A stretch of DNA of 15,231 nt, taken from positions 1 through 15,231 of the forward strand of contig JAWODN010000068.1 of assembly GCA_046483285.1 (NCBI GenBank). Direction: 5' to 3'. Numbering within the stretch: the stretch's first letter is position 1; each line of letters opens with the position of its first letter. Below the pieces are notes generated by a model. That model made no database searches, was not told where the DNA came from, and saw nothing but the letters and a program-made list of their open reading frames with translations. Below are positions 1-7,452 of this stretch, one piece after another. The stretch comes from CAYRTV01 sp046483285. Lineage in GTDB: Bacteria; Acidobacteriota; Aminicenantia; Aminicenantales; Aminicenantaceae. A program made the position numbers and the translations under genes.

Positions 1-921
1 TCCGCCTTCCCGCAGAGCAGTGAGGATCGGTTCCGGGCATCCCGGATCAATATAATACACGATAGGCTCCACCGGATCGCTGACCTCTGCAGCCGGATCT
101 TTTTTGGCCAGCCGGTGACGGCGGATAAACCTCTGGGTCAATGATTTTCCTACCGGCACCATGAAATCCATATAACTGAACGCGGAAAAATTAGACCGGG
201 GGTCATATATCCTGGGTTTGTATCCGGGCTCGGGAAGCTGAATAAAGGAGTGATGCTGGCGCAGAGTGACCGCTCCGGGATCAGGGGCCACCCTGAAAAC
301 CAGGCGCGATGGGTTATCGGAAACAAAAGTCAAAAGACTTTCCATTTCGGTGTTTTGGGGAAAATTTTTGGTGTTGGGTTTATAGACCGCAGATCGGGCC
401 GGGTCGAGCCGGTAGCGGGCCTGACTGCTCCTCTCCAAAGATTGAGCGGCCCGATGGGCGTCATGGAGGAGGAACGGAGTGGCATCTATTAAAATCCGCC
501 CGTCTGTCTCCGCGGCCACAGGGAAACTCCATATGACCGAACGCGCAAAGGCATCCTCCACCGCCTTTTTCTCCGCCGGCGATCCCTCCTCAGCCCGGAA
601 ATCATAATTGGGCTGCATAAGCATAATCTTGGGACCGGCGCGAAGAAATTTGACAATGCGTGTTCCGCCTAACTGATTGCGGTCCAGTCCGATTTGATTG
701 GAGCCCAGTCCGGCAGGCAGGGAATGGACATACAGGAATTCCGCATCAAATTTGTCGATTTCCATCCATAATTTACCGGCGTCATGATCCCAGTACATAG
801 TGAAATAGCCGGGCATTTTTTCCATACCGGCGGTTTTCCCGGCGATAGAAGGCAAGTCCGCCGCCCCGGCACCGCAGAACAAAACCATAACCGATATCAT
901 AAGAATGAAATGTTTTTTCAT
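1..921 (-). CDS. Exported DUF5117-type zinc-dependent metalloprotease, 5' part (partial)
   Basis: The reading frame is open for 307 codons from an ATG at 921 to the left edge, so the C-terminal part is missing. A strong AAGGAGGAG Shine-Dalgarno sits a few bases upstream of the ATG. Residues 1 to about 21 (MKKHFILMISVMVLFCGAGAA) form a signal peptide, so the protein is exported. The body has phrases typical of the DUF5117/DUF4953 family: PGYFTMYWD, GLGSNQIGLDRNQLGGTR, LIDATPFL, HHSFIQLPEPGY and DPVEPIVYYIDPG. Members usually run to about 800 residues or more and carry an HExxH zinc-protease motif in the second half. That part lies outside this window, so catalysis cannot be verified here. The gene points the same way as the kinase gene, but 586 bases of repeat-rich DNA separate them and argue against a simple operon. 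Family assignment is from recognised sequence; protease activity is inferred. Confidence 0.85.
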   Translation of the reverse strand, partial: MKKHFILMISVMVLFCGAGAADLPSIAGKTAGMEKMPGYFTMYWDHDAGKLWMEIDKFDAEFLYVHSLPAGLGSNQIGLDRNQLGGTRIVKFLRAGPKIMLMQPNYDFRAEEGSPAEKKAVEDAFARSVIWSFPVAAETDGRILIDATPFLLHDAHRAAQSLERSSQARYRLDPARSAVYKPNTKNFPQNTEMESLLTFVSDNPSRLVFRVAPDPGAVTLRQHHSFIQLPEPGYKPRIYDPRSNFSAFSYMDFMVPVGKSLTQRFIRRHRLAKKDPAAEVSDPVEPIVYYIDPGCPEPILTALREGG

Positions 922-932
922 GTCTCTCCTCC

Positions 933-966
933 TTAGCCTGACCTATACCTTAGCCTGGCCTATACC
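933..966. repeat. Tandem duplication of a 17-nt unit
   Basis: Two head-to-tail copies (933-949 and 950-966) of ttagcctgRcctatacc differ at one base and are followed by a partial third copy (ttag). On the minus strand each copy carries CTAAGG. The same string, extended to CTAAGGAGGAG, forms the real ribosome binding site of the metalloprotease gene, so the duplication appears to copy part of that leader. Confidence 0.85.
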
Positions 967-1033
967 TTAGAAAATGACAGCTCCGCTGTCATCCTGAGGC
1001 CTGCGAAGCAGGCCGTGAGGATCTTATTCGGCT

Positions 1034-1067
1034 TCGTCTGATGAGCCGGTTCCGACTCATCAGACGA
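1034..1067. repeat. Long perfect-stem hairpin
   Basis: TCGTCTGATGAG (1034-1045) pairs perfectly with CTCATCAGACGA (1056-1067). The inner CGG/CCG adds three more pairs past one mismatch. No T-run follows on either strand, so it is not a classical intrinsic terminator. It is part of the mosaic repeat block. Confidence 0.85.
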
Positions 1068-1195
1068 GGCACTCTAAGATTCCCGCCGCTTCGCTCCCCG
1101 GGACGACATACACCTTTGTCATTGCGAGGCTTGCGCCGGCAAGCCGCGGCAATCTCTTTCTGCCTCGTGAAAGCGTAACCCGCCGCCCATACGAG

Positions 1196-1235
1196 GCAGT
1201 CAGGGATCCCTCAGTGCTTCGCACCGCGGGATGAC
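1196..1235 (+). repeat. Dispersed 40-nt intergenic repeat, copy 1
   Basis: This matches the reverse complement of 7779-7818 at 33 of 40 positions. It is centred on CAGGGATCCCTC and ends in CCGCGGGATGAC. Both copies lie between genes and neither is coding, which suggests a repeat family dispersed through the genome. Confidence 0.8.
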
Positions 1236-1308
1236 ACACTCAAAGGCACGGCGTGTCCCGGAATGACAGACTCAAAAGTGCTCCGCTCCGGGAATGACAT
1301 TGGGATCA
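1213..1308 (+). repeat. Three degenerate 32-nt tandem units
   Basis: The units are 1213-1244, 1245-1276 and 1277-1308. Each has a GC-rich first half followed by CGGRATGACA; the first two also end in ACTCAAA. The units abut directly with no unique spacers, so this is not a CRISPR array. Confidence 0.7.
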
Positions 1309-1507
1309 TTGTCATCGTTCCGGGTGTATTATACTCATGATGAATTCATAAAAAAATGGCGATGGTCTTTTTATGAGCATTTTTTCAGAGAAATGCAAGG
1401 TTTTTCTGAAAATAACAGCTGAAACGTTTTTGTTTGCTTTCCTTTTCGGCGCATTAAAGCCTATAGGAGGACAAAGAGAACATGGCGGTAAATAAATAAA
1501 AAAGAAA

Positions 1508-4500
1508 CTACAAGCCGGAAAGCCGGCGGCGGGCGTCCTCCACCTGAGGTATTCCAGGATCGGCGTTTTCCCATAGCTTGAGGAAACGCCGGAAGAACCC
1601 CCGGGCTTCCCGCTTGAGGCCTTTCTCTTCCTGAATCAGGCCGAGCCGGTATAGGCTGAGCACATAATAATAACCATTATTTACCATGACCGAGGGATCG
1701 ACGGCGATTTGCTTGTGGATCCCGAGGGCGGCGTCCGCATCACCGGCCTGATAGAGAGCATCCGCCAGGGCCGTGTAAAATTGCCCCGCGTGTGCATCTT
1801 TATAGGCCAGCAGGGCCGATGCCTGTCGCAACTTTTCCACGGCTGCAGAATGCCTTCCTTCCTTGGAATCAATCATTCCGTCAAGAAAAAGGTGAAGCCT
1901 CCTCATTTTGGTATTGGACGCTGTTTTCACCAGCTTCATAAGCCGGGCGGCATTGTCCCGCGCCCGGTCCAATTCGTTTTTTTCCAGATATGCCAATCCC
2001 TGTAAAAAATGAGCCGTTCGTTTAAAGCCGGGATTATTGGATTCCACGCCCAGTTCCAGCAGTTTCCTGCCGGCCTCCAGAGCCTTCTCTTCTTCTCCGG
2101 CATATAATTGAACCAGAGCGGAGGTGTGGATCCATTCTGCCTGCCAGTCTTCAGCATCCAATATTTCCGACATGTCCCAGCCTTGCCTGCTCTGCCGGGA
2201 GGCTTCAGTGAATTTTCCTTCAATCAGAGAAAGATTGGTCAAAAATTTTCGGCCGGTATTATGAAACCGGGGTTTCTTGGATTCAATCAGTTTGAGAGAT
2301 TCCAGTTCAGCCTGCTCGAATTTTCCTTGCAGCTGATACACCGCCGCCCGAATGGCCAAAACCATTTCCATCTCGCCGGCACCGATACGGTCCGCTTCTG
2401 CCAAGGCTTCCTCCAGCCGGCCCTCCCGGATATAAATCCAGGCCTTTTTATCACGGATATGAGGATTTTCTCCGATCTCATCCAAGTAAAATTCAAGCGC
2501 TTCCAGCGCCTTGTCCGGCATCCCTTTGGCGAAGTGCGCTTCTGACAAATTGGTGTACGACGCATAGCTTTCCGTCCGGCCGCGCACATTGACGGAAAGG
2601 CGCTCTATAGCCTGGTCCCACTCTTCTTGAAGAAGATGAAGCATCCCCAGGTTGTTGTTGCCGATTTGATCGTCCGGATAAAGTTCCAGAAGTTTTTGAT
2701 AGGCCTGGACGGCTTTTCCGTAATCGCCTTCCACCTGCCGGAAATAGTCCGCTTTGATATAATGCCTTTCCCGCTCCGACACCCCCTCCCTCAACTGAAA
2801 TGCTTTTTCCAGCTTCTCTGAGGCTTCAGAATTCAGACCCAGATTGAAATAGGCTGCAGACAAGGACCGGTAGGCCATGGCGAATCCAGGGTCAACCGCG
2901 ACCGCCAGCTCCATCAAGGGGATACTTTTAGCGTAGTCACCCTGGTTATGATACTTCATCCCTTCCCGGTAATAATGGAATGCCTCCGGGGAGGAGGTGG
3001 TGATCTGTTCAACGGAACGGTTAAAATCAGCTGCGATTTCTTTTTCGGTCAACTGAAAGCCCTCTTTAATCAGATGGGTTAACTCATCCACCATACCGAA
3101 AAGGCTGGCTTCGCCTTCCCCTTCCACCTGCTGGCGCCCTATCACTTCTCCGGTTGATCCGTCCTGTAAGGTGGTGTTCAATCTGAGGACATCCCCCGCC
3201 TTGGTCATCTTTCCCACCAGCACATATTTGACTCCGGCGCGCTCCGCCAAATCCCGCAGCACCCGGGAAGAATAGGACGGCGCTTCCAGTAAATTCATCT
3301 CGCCCATCAAGTCATACAGCCTCTCGGGGCTCAGCACATTCAGAAATTTCGACTGGCTTAAATCCACAATCAGCAGGTCGGAGAGGGCTTTCCGCCAATG
3401 CTCTAGATTGGAATCCCCGGTGTTGTTTTCAAAATGCATAACCGCGCAGGAGGGCTTCCCGTATTCAGGATAAGCCGGGGGCCCGGAGAAAAACAGACTC
3501 CATGCGATAAACCCCAGTACCGCCGCCAGAAGAACGGAGGCCGCCGGAAACACCAGCCGGTTCAACTTGAATTTGACCGAGACCTCGCGAGTCAGGGGCG
3601 TCCGGCCCTCAGGCCGGATGCGGTCGATTTCCGGAATTTTTTTCTCCACCGCCTTGAGTTCAGCCAGCAGCTGATCCGGACTCTGATAACGTTCTTCCGG
3701 ATCCTTTCGCAAGCATTTAAGAATAATCCGGCTGACCTCTTCCGGAATCTGGATATTGAGCTTTCGGGGATCAACCGGCCGTTCGGTTTTTTGCTTAAGC
3801 GCCACGGATAAAGGGGTTTCCCCCTCAAACGGAACTTTTCCGGTCAGCATCTCAAACATAATGATGCCCAGGGAATAAATGTCCGCACGGAAATCGATTT
3901 TTTTTCCCTCCACCTGTTCCGGAGCCATGTATTCCGGCGTACCCGCAATACTGCCTTCATCAGTGAGACCTTTGCCCCGGGCTGAACGGGCAATACCGAA
4001 ATCCATGATTTTGGCGTTACCGTCCCGATCGATCATAATATTCTGAGGCTTTAAGTCCCGGTGGATGATGCCCAGCCGGTGAGCCTCACCTAAGCCCTCT
4101 GCGGTTTGACGCGCGATAAATACGGCTTTACCCGCAATGAATTTTCCGATCCTTCTGATCAGGGACTTCAAGTCCTCTCCGGAAACATATTCCATGGAAA
4201 TATACTGAATCCCGTTGTCTTCACTAATATCATACAGCCGGCAGATGTGCCTGTGAGAAATTTTCCGGGTCAGCTTCAACTCGTTGCGAAAGCGAACCAT
4301 GTTGTTTTCATCCGAAGCCAATTCCGGTTTCAGCACCTTTATGGCCACTTTTTCACCGATCCGCTTGTCGACGGCTTTGAAAACTTTCCCCATCCCGCCT
4401 TCACCCAGTTCTTCGATGATATGATAGCGGCCGGCCAAAGTGCTTCCAATGGTCAGGTCCTTCCTGGTGGCGATCATGGTGCGGGTGGCGGATTCGCCGG

Positions 4501-4588
4501 CATCGTCTTTCGGGCGCAGAGGGGTCCCGCACTGCCCGCAGAAACGGGTGCCCGGAGGATTCAAGGTGTCACATTGGGGACATTTCAT
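1508..4588 (-). CDS. Membrane Ser/Thr protein kinase with zinc ribbon, FlgO/CsgG-like and TPR regions
   Basis: This 1026-residue protein is read from the ATG at 4588. A TTG at 4603 is in frame, but it lies at the predicted transcription start, and MKCPQC is the usual opening of this family. Cys3, Cys6, Cys17 and Cys20 form a zinc ribbon. Residues about 55-303 are a Hanks-type kinase: GEGGMG loop at 63-68, Lys84 in VAIK, HRD at 176-178, DFG at 196-198 and APE at 222-224, so it looks catalytically intact. One membrane segment lies at about 344-368. Residues about 380-500 resemble the FlgO/CsgG-like domain (AVMHFENNTGD, LSPERLYDLM, VKYVLVGKM). The rest is TPR repeats. The kinase should face the cytoplasm and the TPR part the periplasm. 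The substrate is unknown. The gene is divergent from the polyamine operon. Confidence 0.93.
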   Translation of the reverse strand: MKCPQCDTLNPPGTRFCGQCGTPLRPKDDAGESATRTMIATRKDLTIGSTLAGRYHIIEELGEGGMGKVFKAVDKRIGEKVAIKVLKPELASDENNMVRFRNELKLTRKISHRHICRLYDISEDNGIQYISMEYVSGEDLKSLIRRIGKFIAGKAVFIARQTAEGLGEAHRLGIIHRDLKPQNIMIDRDGNAKIMDFGIARSARGKGLTDEGSIAGTPEYMAPEQVEGKKIDFRADIYSLGIIMFEMLTGKVPFEGETPLSVALKQKTERPVDPRKLNIQIPEEVSRIILKCLRKDPEERYQSPDQLLAELKAVEKKIPEIDRIRPEGRTPLTREVSVKFKLNRLVFPAASVLLAAVLGFIAWSLFFSGPPAYPEYGKPSCAVMHFENNTGDSNLEHWRKALSDLLIVDLSQSKFLNVLSPERLYDLMGEMNLLEAPSYSSRVLRDLAERAGVKYVLVGKMTKAGDVLRLNTTLQDGSTGEVIGRQQVEGEGEASLFGMVDELTHLIKEGFQLTEKEIAADFNRSVEQITTSSPEAFHYYREGMKYHNQGDYAKSIPLMELAVAVDPGFAMAYRSLSAAYFNLGLNSEASEKLEKAFQLREGVSERERHYIKADYFRQVEGDYGKAVQAYQKLLELYPDDQIGNNNLGMLHLLQEEWDQAIERLSVNVRGRTESYASYTNLSEAHFAKGMPDKALEALEFYLDEIGENPHIRDKKAWIYIREGRLEEALAEADRIGAGEMEMVLAIRAAVYQLQGKFEQAELESLKLIESKKPRFHNTGRKFLTNLSLIEGKFTEASRQSRQGWDMSEILDAEDWQAEWIHTSALVQLYAGEEEKALEAGRKLLELGVESNNPGFKRTAHFLQGLAYLEKNELDRARDNAARLMKLVKTASNTKMRRLHLFLDGMIDSKEGRHSAAVEKLRQASALLAYKDAHAGQFYTALADALYQAGDADAALGIHKQIAVDPSVMVNNGYYYVLSLYRLGLIQEEKGLKREARGFFRRFLKLWENADPGIPQVEDARRRLSGL

Positions 4589-4608
4589 GACGTCACTTTT
4601 CAATTTGC

Positions 4609-4637
4609 ACTATATCTTTATACGTATTTTGAGTCAA
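4609..4637 (-). promoter_or_regulatory. Predicted sigma-70-type promoter of the kinase gene
   Basis: On the minus strand, TTGACT (4637-4632) and TATAGT (4614-4609) are separated by exactly 17 bases. Transcription would start near 4602, leaving a leader of about 14 nt before the ATG at 4588. That leaves no room for use of the TTG at 4603. Confidence 0.6.
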
Positions 4638-4700
4638 TTGGGTTGCCTGTTATTTAAAATGGAAATTTTCACATGGCATAGACCCGGGTGCAGGTTTGGG

Positions 4701-4729
4701 TTGTCCGGCAAGTCAAACTATGCTATAAG
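4701..4729 (+). promoter_or_regulatory. Predicted extended -10 promoter of the polyamine operon
   Basis: TTGTCC (4701-4706) and TATAAG (4724-4729) are 17 bases apart, with a TGn extension just before the -10. Transcription would start near 4736, giving a leader of about 110 nt before the arginine decarboxylase ATG at 4846. Confidence 0.55.
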
Positions 4730-4845
4730 AAAATTTATTGGCCTGGATGATGAATGGTCAGAAATGCCGCAGATAACGGATTGCGGCGAAGACGCCGCGG
4801 TATTATGAATTACTCAGGCTGAAATACCATATAAAGGAGAGCAAG

Positions 4846-5421
4846 ATGCCGAATACCCTGTTGCCGAACAAAATGTTTTTCACCAAAGGCGTGGGACACC
4901 ACCGCAATAAACTACAGAGTTTCGAAGTGGCTCTCCGCAGCGCCGGAATTGAAAAATTCAACCTGGTGACCATCTCCAGCATATTTCCACCAGACTGTAA
5001 AATCATTTCCAAAGCCCAGGGACTCAACACGCTGCAGCCGGGCCAGGTGATTTTTGTGGTGATGGCCAGGGAGTCCACCAATGAACCCAACCGCCTGATC
5101 GCCGCTTCCATCGGACTGGCTCAGCCTTTCGATAGAAAACAGTACGGCTACCTCAGTGAACATCATGAATTCGGTCAAACCATGAAGAAGGCTAAAGACT
5201 TCGCAGAAGACCTGGCCGCAACCATGCTGGCCTCCACCATGGGGATCGAACTCGACCCGGATTCAGACTGGGATGAACGGAAAAATTTATATATCACGGA
5301 TCAGAACCGTAAATTCACCAGCCGGAGCGTGGCTCAGTCCGCCCAGGGGCATAAAGACGGCCTCTGGACCACTGTCTTAGCGTGCGCTGTCATGCTGATC
5401 AATAAAAGTGACATGTTATGA
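4846..5421 (+). CDS. pdaD: Pyruvoyl-dependent arginine decarboxylase
   Basis: This 191-residue protein decarboxylates arginine to agmatine in the cytoplasm, the first step of polyamine synthesis. The family signature is clear: FFTKGVGHHRNKLQSFEVALRSAGI, then NLVTISSIFPP, then GQVIFVVMARESTNEP. The Ser44-Ser45 pair in ISSIFPP is the expected self-cleavage site, which makes a beta chain and an alpha chain capped by a pyruvoyl group derived from Ser45. The length fits the family. AAAGGAG lies 6-7 bases before the ATG. The stop codon overlaps the next start as ATGA, so the two genes are probably translationally coupled. The downstream ureohydrolase supports the agmatine-forming role. Pyruvoyl decarboxylases of this type occur in archaea and some bacteria. 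Confidence 0.93.
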   Translation: MPNTLLPNKMFFTKGVGHHRNKLQSFEVALRSAGIEKFNLVTISSIFPPDCKIISKAQGLNTLQPGQVIFVVMARESTNEPNRLIAASIGLAQPFDRKQYGYLSEHHEFGQTMKKAKDFAEDLAATMLASTMGIELDPDSDWDERKNLYITDQNRKFTSRSVAQSAQGHKDGLWTTVLACAVMLINKSDML

Positions 5422-6485
5422 CTTCAAAATCATATTTTTCTTCTCATCCTGATCTCATTCCATCCCGGATAAAAACCGGCCTTTCCATTCCGGAGCTGGT
5501 GGATATCATGGGAAAAACTTCTTTTGAAGCCCGCAACCTGACGCGGGGTGCCCGTTTGTTTAAGCAAATGATCGACGAAAACGACGTCATCTGGCTGGGA
5601 ATAGCCGGAGCCGGTATTGCCGGCGGCATGGGAGGCATGGTGATTTCCCTGTTGGAATCCGGTTTTGTGGATGTCATTTGTTCCACCGGAGCTCAGATCT
5701 ATCATGATCTGCATTTTGCTTACGGGCTGCCGGTCAAAGCTGTTCCTCCCCGCTGGAATGACGATGAGCTCAGACGATGCGGCGATACCCGGATATACGA
5801 TATCGGCATACGCGAAAAAGAAACCCTGGAGGCTCAGGACGAAATCATCCGCCGGTTTGTTCAAGAAACTTATGAAGATTTATCCGGACGCCGCCTGGCA
5901 AGCTGGGAAATCAATCATGAACTCGGCCTTTGGGCCGGAGAAAACGCCTTACATCCTGAACGCAGTTTCGTTATCACAGCCGCCCGCCTGGGGGTTCCGG
6001 TCTTTTGGGATTCCTTCACAAATCATTCCATCGCCTTGAACTTCGCCCAAAGCGAGAAGGAAGGATTTCCTTTGGATATGTCTCTCCAAAAAGACATCTT
6101 TGATTCCGCCGCGCTGGTCTATTCAGCCGGGCATACCGGTTTTGTGGAACTGGGAGGAGGAGGTCCGAAAAATTTCATTCAGCAAACCGCTCCCACTCTC
6201 AGTCAGTTTTTAGGTTTGGATTTCAAAGGAGCGGACCGCGGCCTTCAAGTCGGAACCGCTTCCGAACGCGAAGGCAGTCTTTCCGGATGCACTTTCGGAG
6301 AAGCGGTGACCTGGGGAAAGTATAAATCCTCGCAAGAAGACAAACTGGTTCAAATATGGGGGGAATACAGCCTGGTTTTTCCGCTTCTGACCGCCTATGT
6401 CATCGATACCTGCGGCAAAAGATCTCCCCGCAATCTCATTGAACAATTTCCCGCTTTAATCGAACAATTGAATTCAGCCCCATGA
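5418..6485 (+). CDS. Deoxyhypusine synthase-family protein (possible homospermidine synthase)
   Basis: This 355-residue protein is similar in length to archaeal and eukaryotic deoxyhypusine synthases. Recognisable blocks are the NAD-binding GIAGAGIAGGMGGMV (61-75), STGAQIYHDLHFAYG (89-103), VPVFWDSFTNHSIA (193-206), LGGGGPKN (245-252) and SGCTFGEAVTWGKY (289-302). Lys251 aligns with the active-site lysine (Lys329) of the human enzyme, so aminobutyl transfer should be possible. The classical substrate, the eIF5A precursor, is absent from bacteria. Characterised bacterial relatives make homospermidine from putrescine. Haloarchaeal enzymes are thought to use agmatine, followed by an agmatinase-like enzyme. 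The ATGA overlaps with the arginine decarboxylase and ureohydrolase genes tie it to agmatine/putrescine metabolism. Family assignment is secure; the substrate is inferred. Confidence 0.9.
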   Translation: MTSKSYFSSHPDLIPSRIKTGLSIPELVDIMGKTSFEARNLTRGARLFKQMIDENDVIWLGIAGAGIAGGMGGMVISLLESGFVDVICSTGAQIYHDLHFAYGLPVKAVPPRWNDDELRRCGDTRIYDIGIREKETLEAQDEIIRRFVQETYEDLSGRRLASWEINHELGLWAGENALHPERSFVITAARLGVPVFWDSFTNHSIALNFAQSEKEGFPLDMSLQKDIFDSAALVYSAGHTGFVELGGGGPKNFIQQTAPTLSQFLGLDFKGADRGLQVGTASEREGSLSGCTFGEAVTWGKYKSSQEDKLVQIWGEYSLVFPLLTAYVIDTCGKRSPRNLIEQFPALIEQLNSAP

Positions 6486-7408
6486 AATGCCATCAGACTC
6501 CCTTTTTGGGACTAAAACCCCCGTTTTCCGATTTCCAATCCGCAGCTGTGGCGGTGCTCCCCCTGCCTTATGAGGGAGGAATATCCTACGGCGCCGGAAC
6601 GGCTATGGCCCCTCAAGCTGTTCTGGAGGCCTCCCACTACTTGGAGCTTTATGACGAACAGCTCAAACAGGAGCCGTATAAAGCCGGAATCGTCACCCTT
6701 GCTCCGCCGGCGGTCCCGGACAACCCGGAATCCATGCTGGAAACCCTGCGCGACATGGTGGATTCTCTTGCCGGCATGGGGAAATGGGTGGTAGTTGTGG
6801 GGGGAGACCATTCCATCTCAAGCGGCGTTTTCCAGGCCCTGAAAAACCGCTCCGGAGCCGCTTCGGTCATCCAGCTTGACGCCCATGCCGACTTGCTGGA
6901 AAGCTATCAAGGCAGCCCTTTCAGCCACGCCAGTGTCATGGCCCGCATGCGGGAACAGACTGCGCACACACTCCACCTCGGCATTCGAAGCCTCTCCGCT
7001 GAAGAAGCGGAAACGGCGGAAAAAAACTCCATCCCTCTTTTAACCATGGCAGATTACCGAAGAGGAAAATGGGATTTGGAAGCCGAACTCCTGAAATTAC
7101 CGGATCCGGTTTTTCTGACTATTGATGCGGATGTGTTCGATTGGAGCGTGATTTTCAGCACCGGCACCCCCGAACCCGGCGGCTTCCAGTGGCATGAAGC
7201 TCTGGACATCCTCCAGACAATTTTTTTAACAAAAAATATCATCGGCTGCGATGTGGTGGAGCTTTCATACCGGAAATCCGACCCCAATTCACCCTTTGCC
7301 GCGGCCAAATTGATTTATAAGTGTATTGGATATAAAATGATGAATGAGACAAAAAAAAGAAATATCCCATGGCCTCAAAAACCCAGCGGCTGTTTTTTTT
7401 CTTTATAA
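6482..7408 (+). CDS. speB: Agmatinase/ureohydrolase family protein
   Basis: This 308-residue protein belongs to the arginase/agmatinase superfamily and should release urea from a guanidino compound, most likely agmatine to putrescine. Two-manganese ligands are all visible: His110 in GGDHSI, Asp133, His135 and Asp137 in LDAHADL, and Asp215 and Asp217 in TIDADVFD; TGTPEPGG (227-234) follows. The third signature deviates from the usual S-x-D-x-D-x(3)-P: Thr replaces Ser and Trp221 replaces Pro. The start overlaps the DHS-like stop as ATGA. The C-terminal tail (about 285-308) is unusually basic and ends in SGCFFSL. Agmatinase fits best because arginine decarboxylase lies in the same operon. A related guanidino substrate, such as an agmatine-derived product of the DHS-like enzyme, cannot be excluded. 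Confidence 0.88.
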   Translation: MKCHQTPFLGLKPPFSDFQSAAVAVLPLPYEGGISYGAGTAMAPQAVLEASHYLELYDEQLKQEPYKAGIVTLAPPAVPDNPESMLETLRDMVDSLAGMGKWVVVVGGDHSISSGVFQALKNRSGAASVIQLDAHADLLESYQGSPFSHASVMARMREQTAHTLHLGIRSLSAEEAETAEKNSIPLLTMADYRRGKWDLEAELLKLPDPVFLTIDADVFDWSVIFSTGTPEPGGFQWHEALDILQTIFLTKNIIGCDVVELSYRKSDPNSPFAAAKLIYKCIGYKMMNETKKRNIPWPQKPSGCFFSL

Positions 7409-7452
7409 TGATTGACAGGTGAATTATATCAATTCATGTGCGGGGAACGATC

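Larger units (their letters stand above)
922..1507. other. Gene-free interval with dense hairpins and degenerate repeats
   Basis: No convincing gene is present. From left to right it holds a 17-nt tandem repeat (933-966), short perfect hairpins (974-992 and 998-1014), a long hairpin (1034-1067), mosaic text of the type 'tgtcattgcgaggc...ggcaatctc' (about 1119-1157), an inverted pair CTGCCTCG/CGAGGCAG (about 1160-1199), a 40-nt repeat shared with 7779-7818 and three 32-nt units (1213-1308). From about 1340 to 1500 the DNA turns AT-rich, with a weak hairpin (TTTTCAGA/TCTGAAAA, about 1383-1416) that could end kinase transcription. Confidence 0.7.

Noticed and set aside
1213..1308. CRISPR array from the evenly sized 32-nt units
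   Set aside because: The units abut directly, diverge from each other and have no unique spacers; no cas gene is present.
2108..2545. 145-codon plus-strand open frame inside the kinase gene
   Set aside because: It is antisense to the well-supported TPR coding region, with no ribosome binding site and no recognisable protein.
4588..4603. TTG start at 4603 for the kinase
   Set aside because: It lies at the predicted transcription start, has no ribosome binding site, and the family begins MKCPxC at the ATG 4588.
4106..4657. 183-codon plus-strand open frame antisense to the kinase domain
   Set aside because: The opposite strand carries intact kinase motifs in register, so this is a shadow frame.
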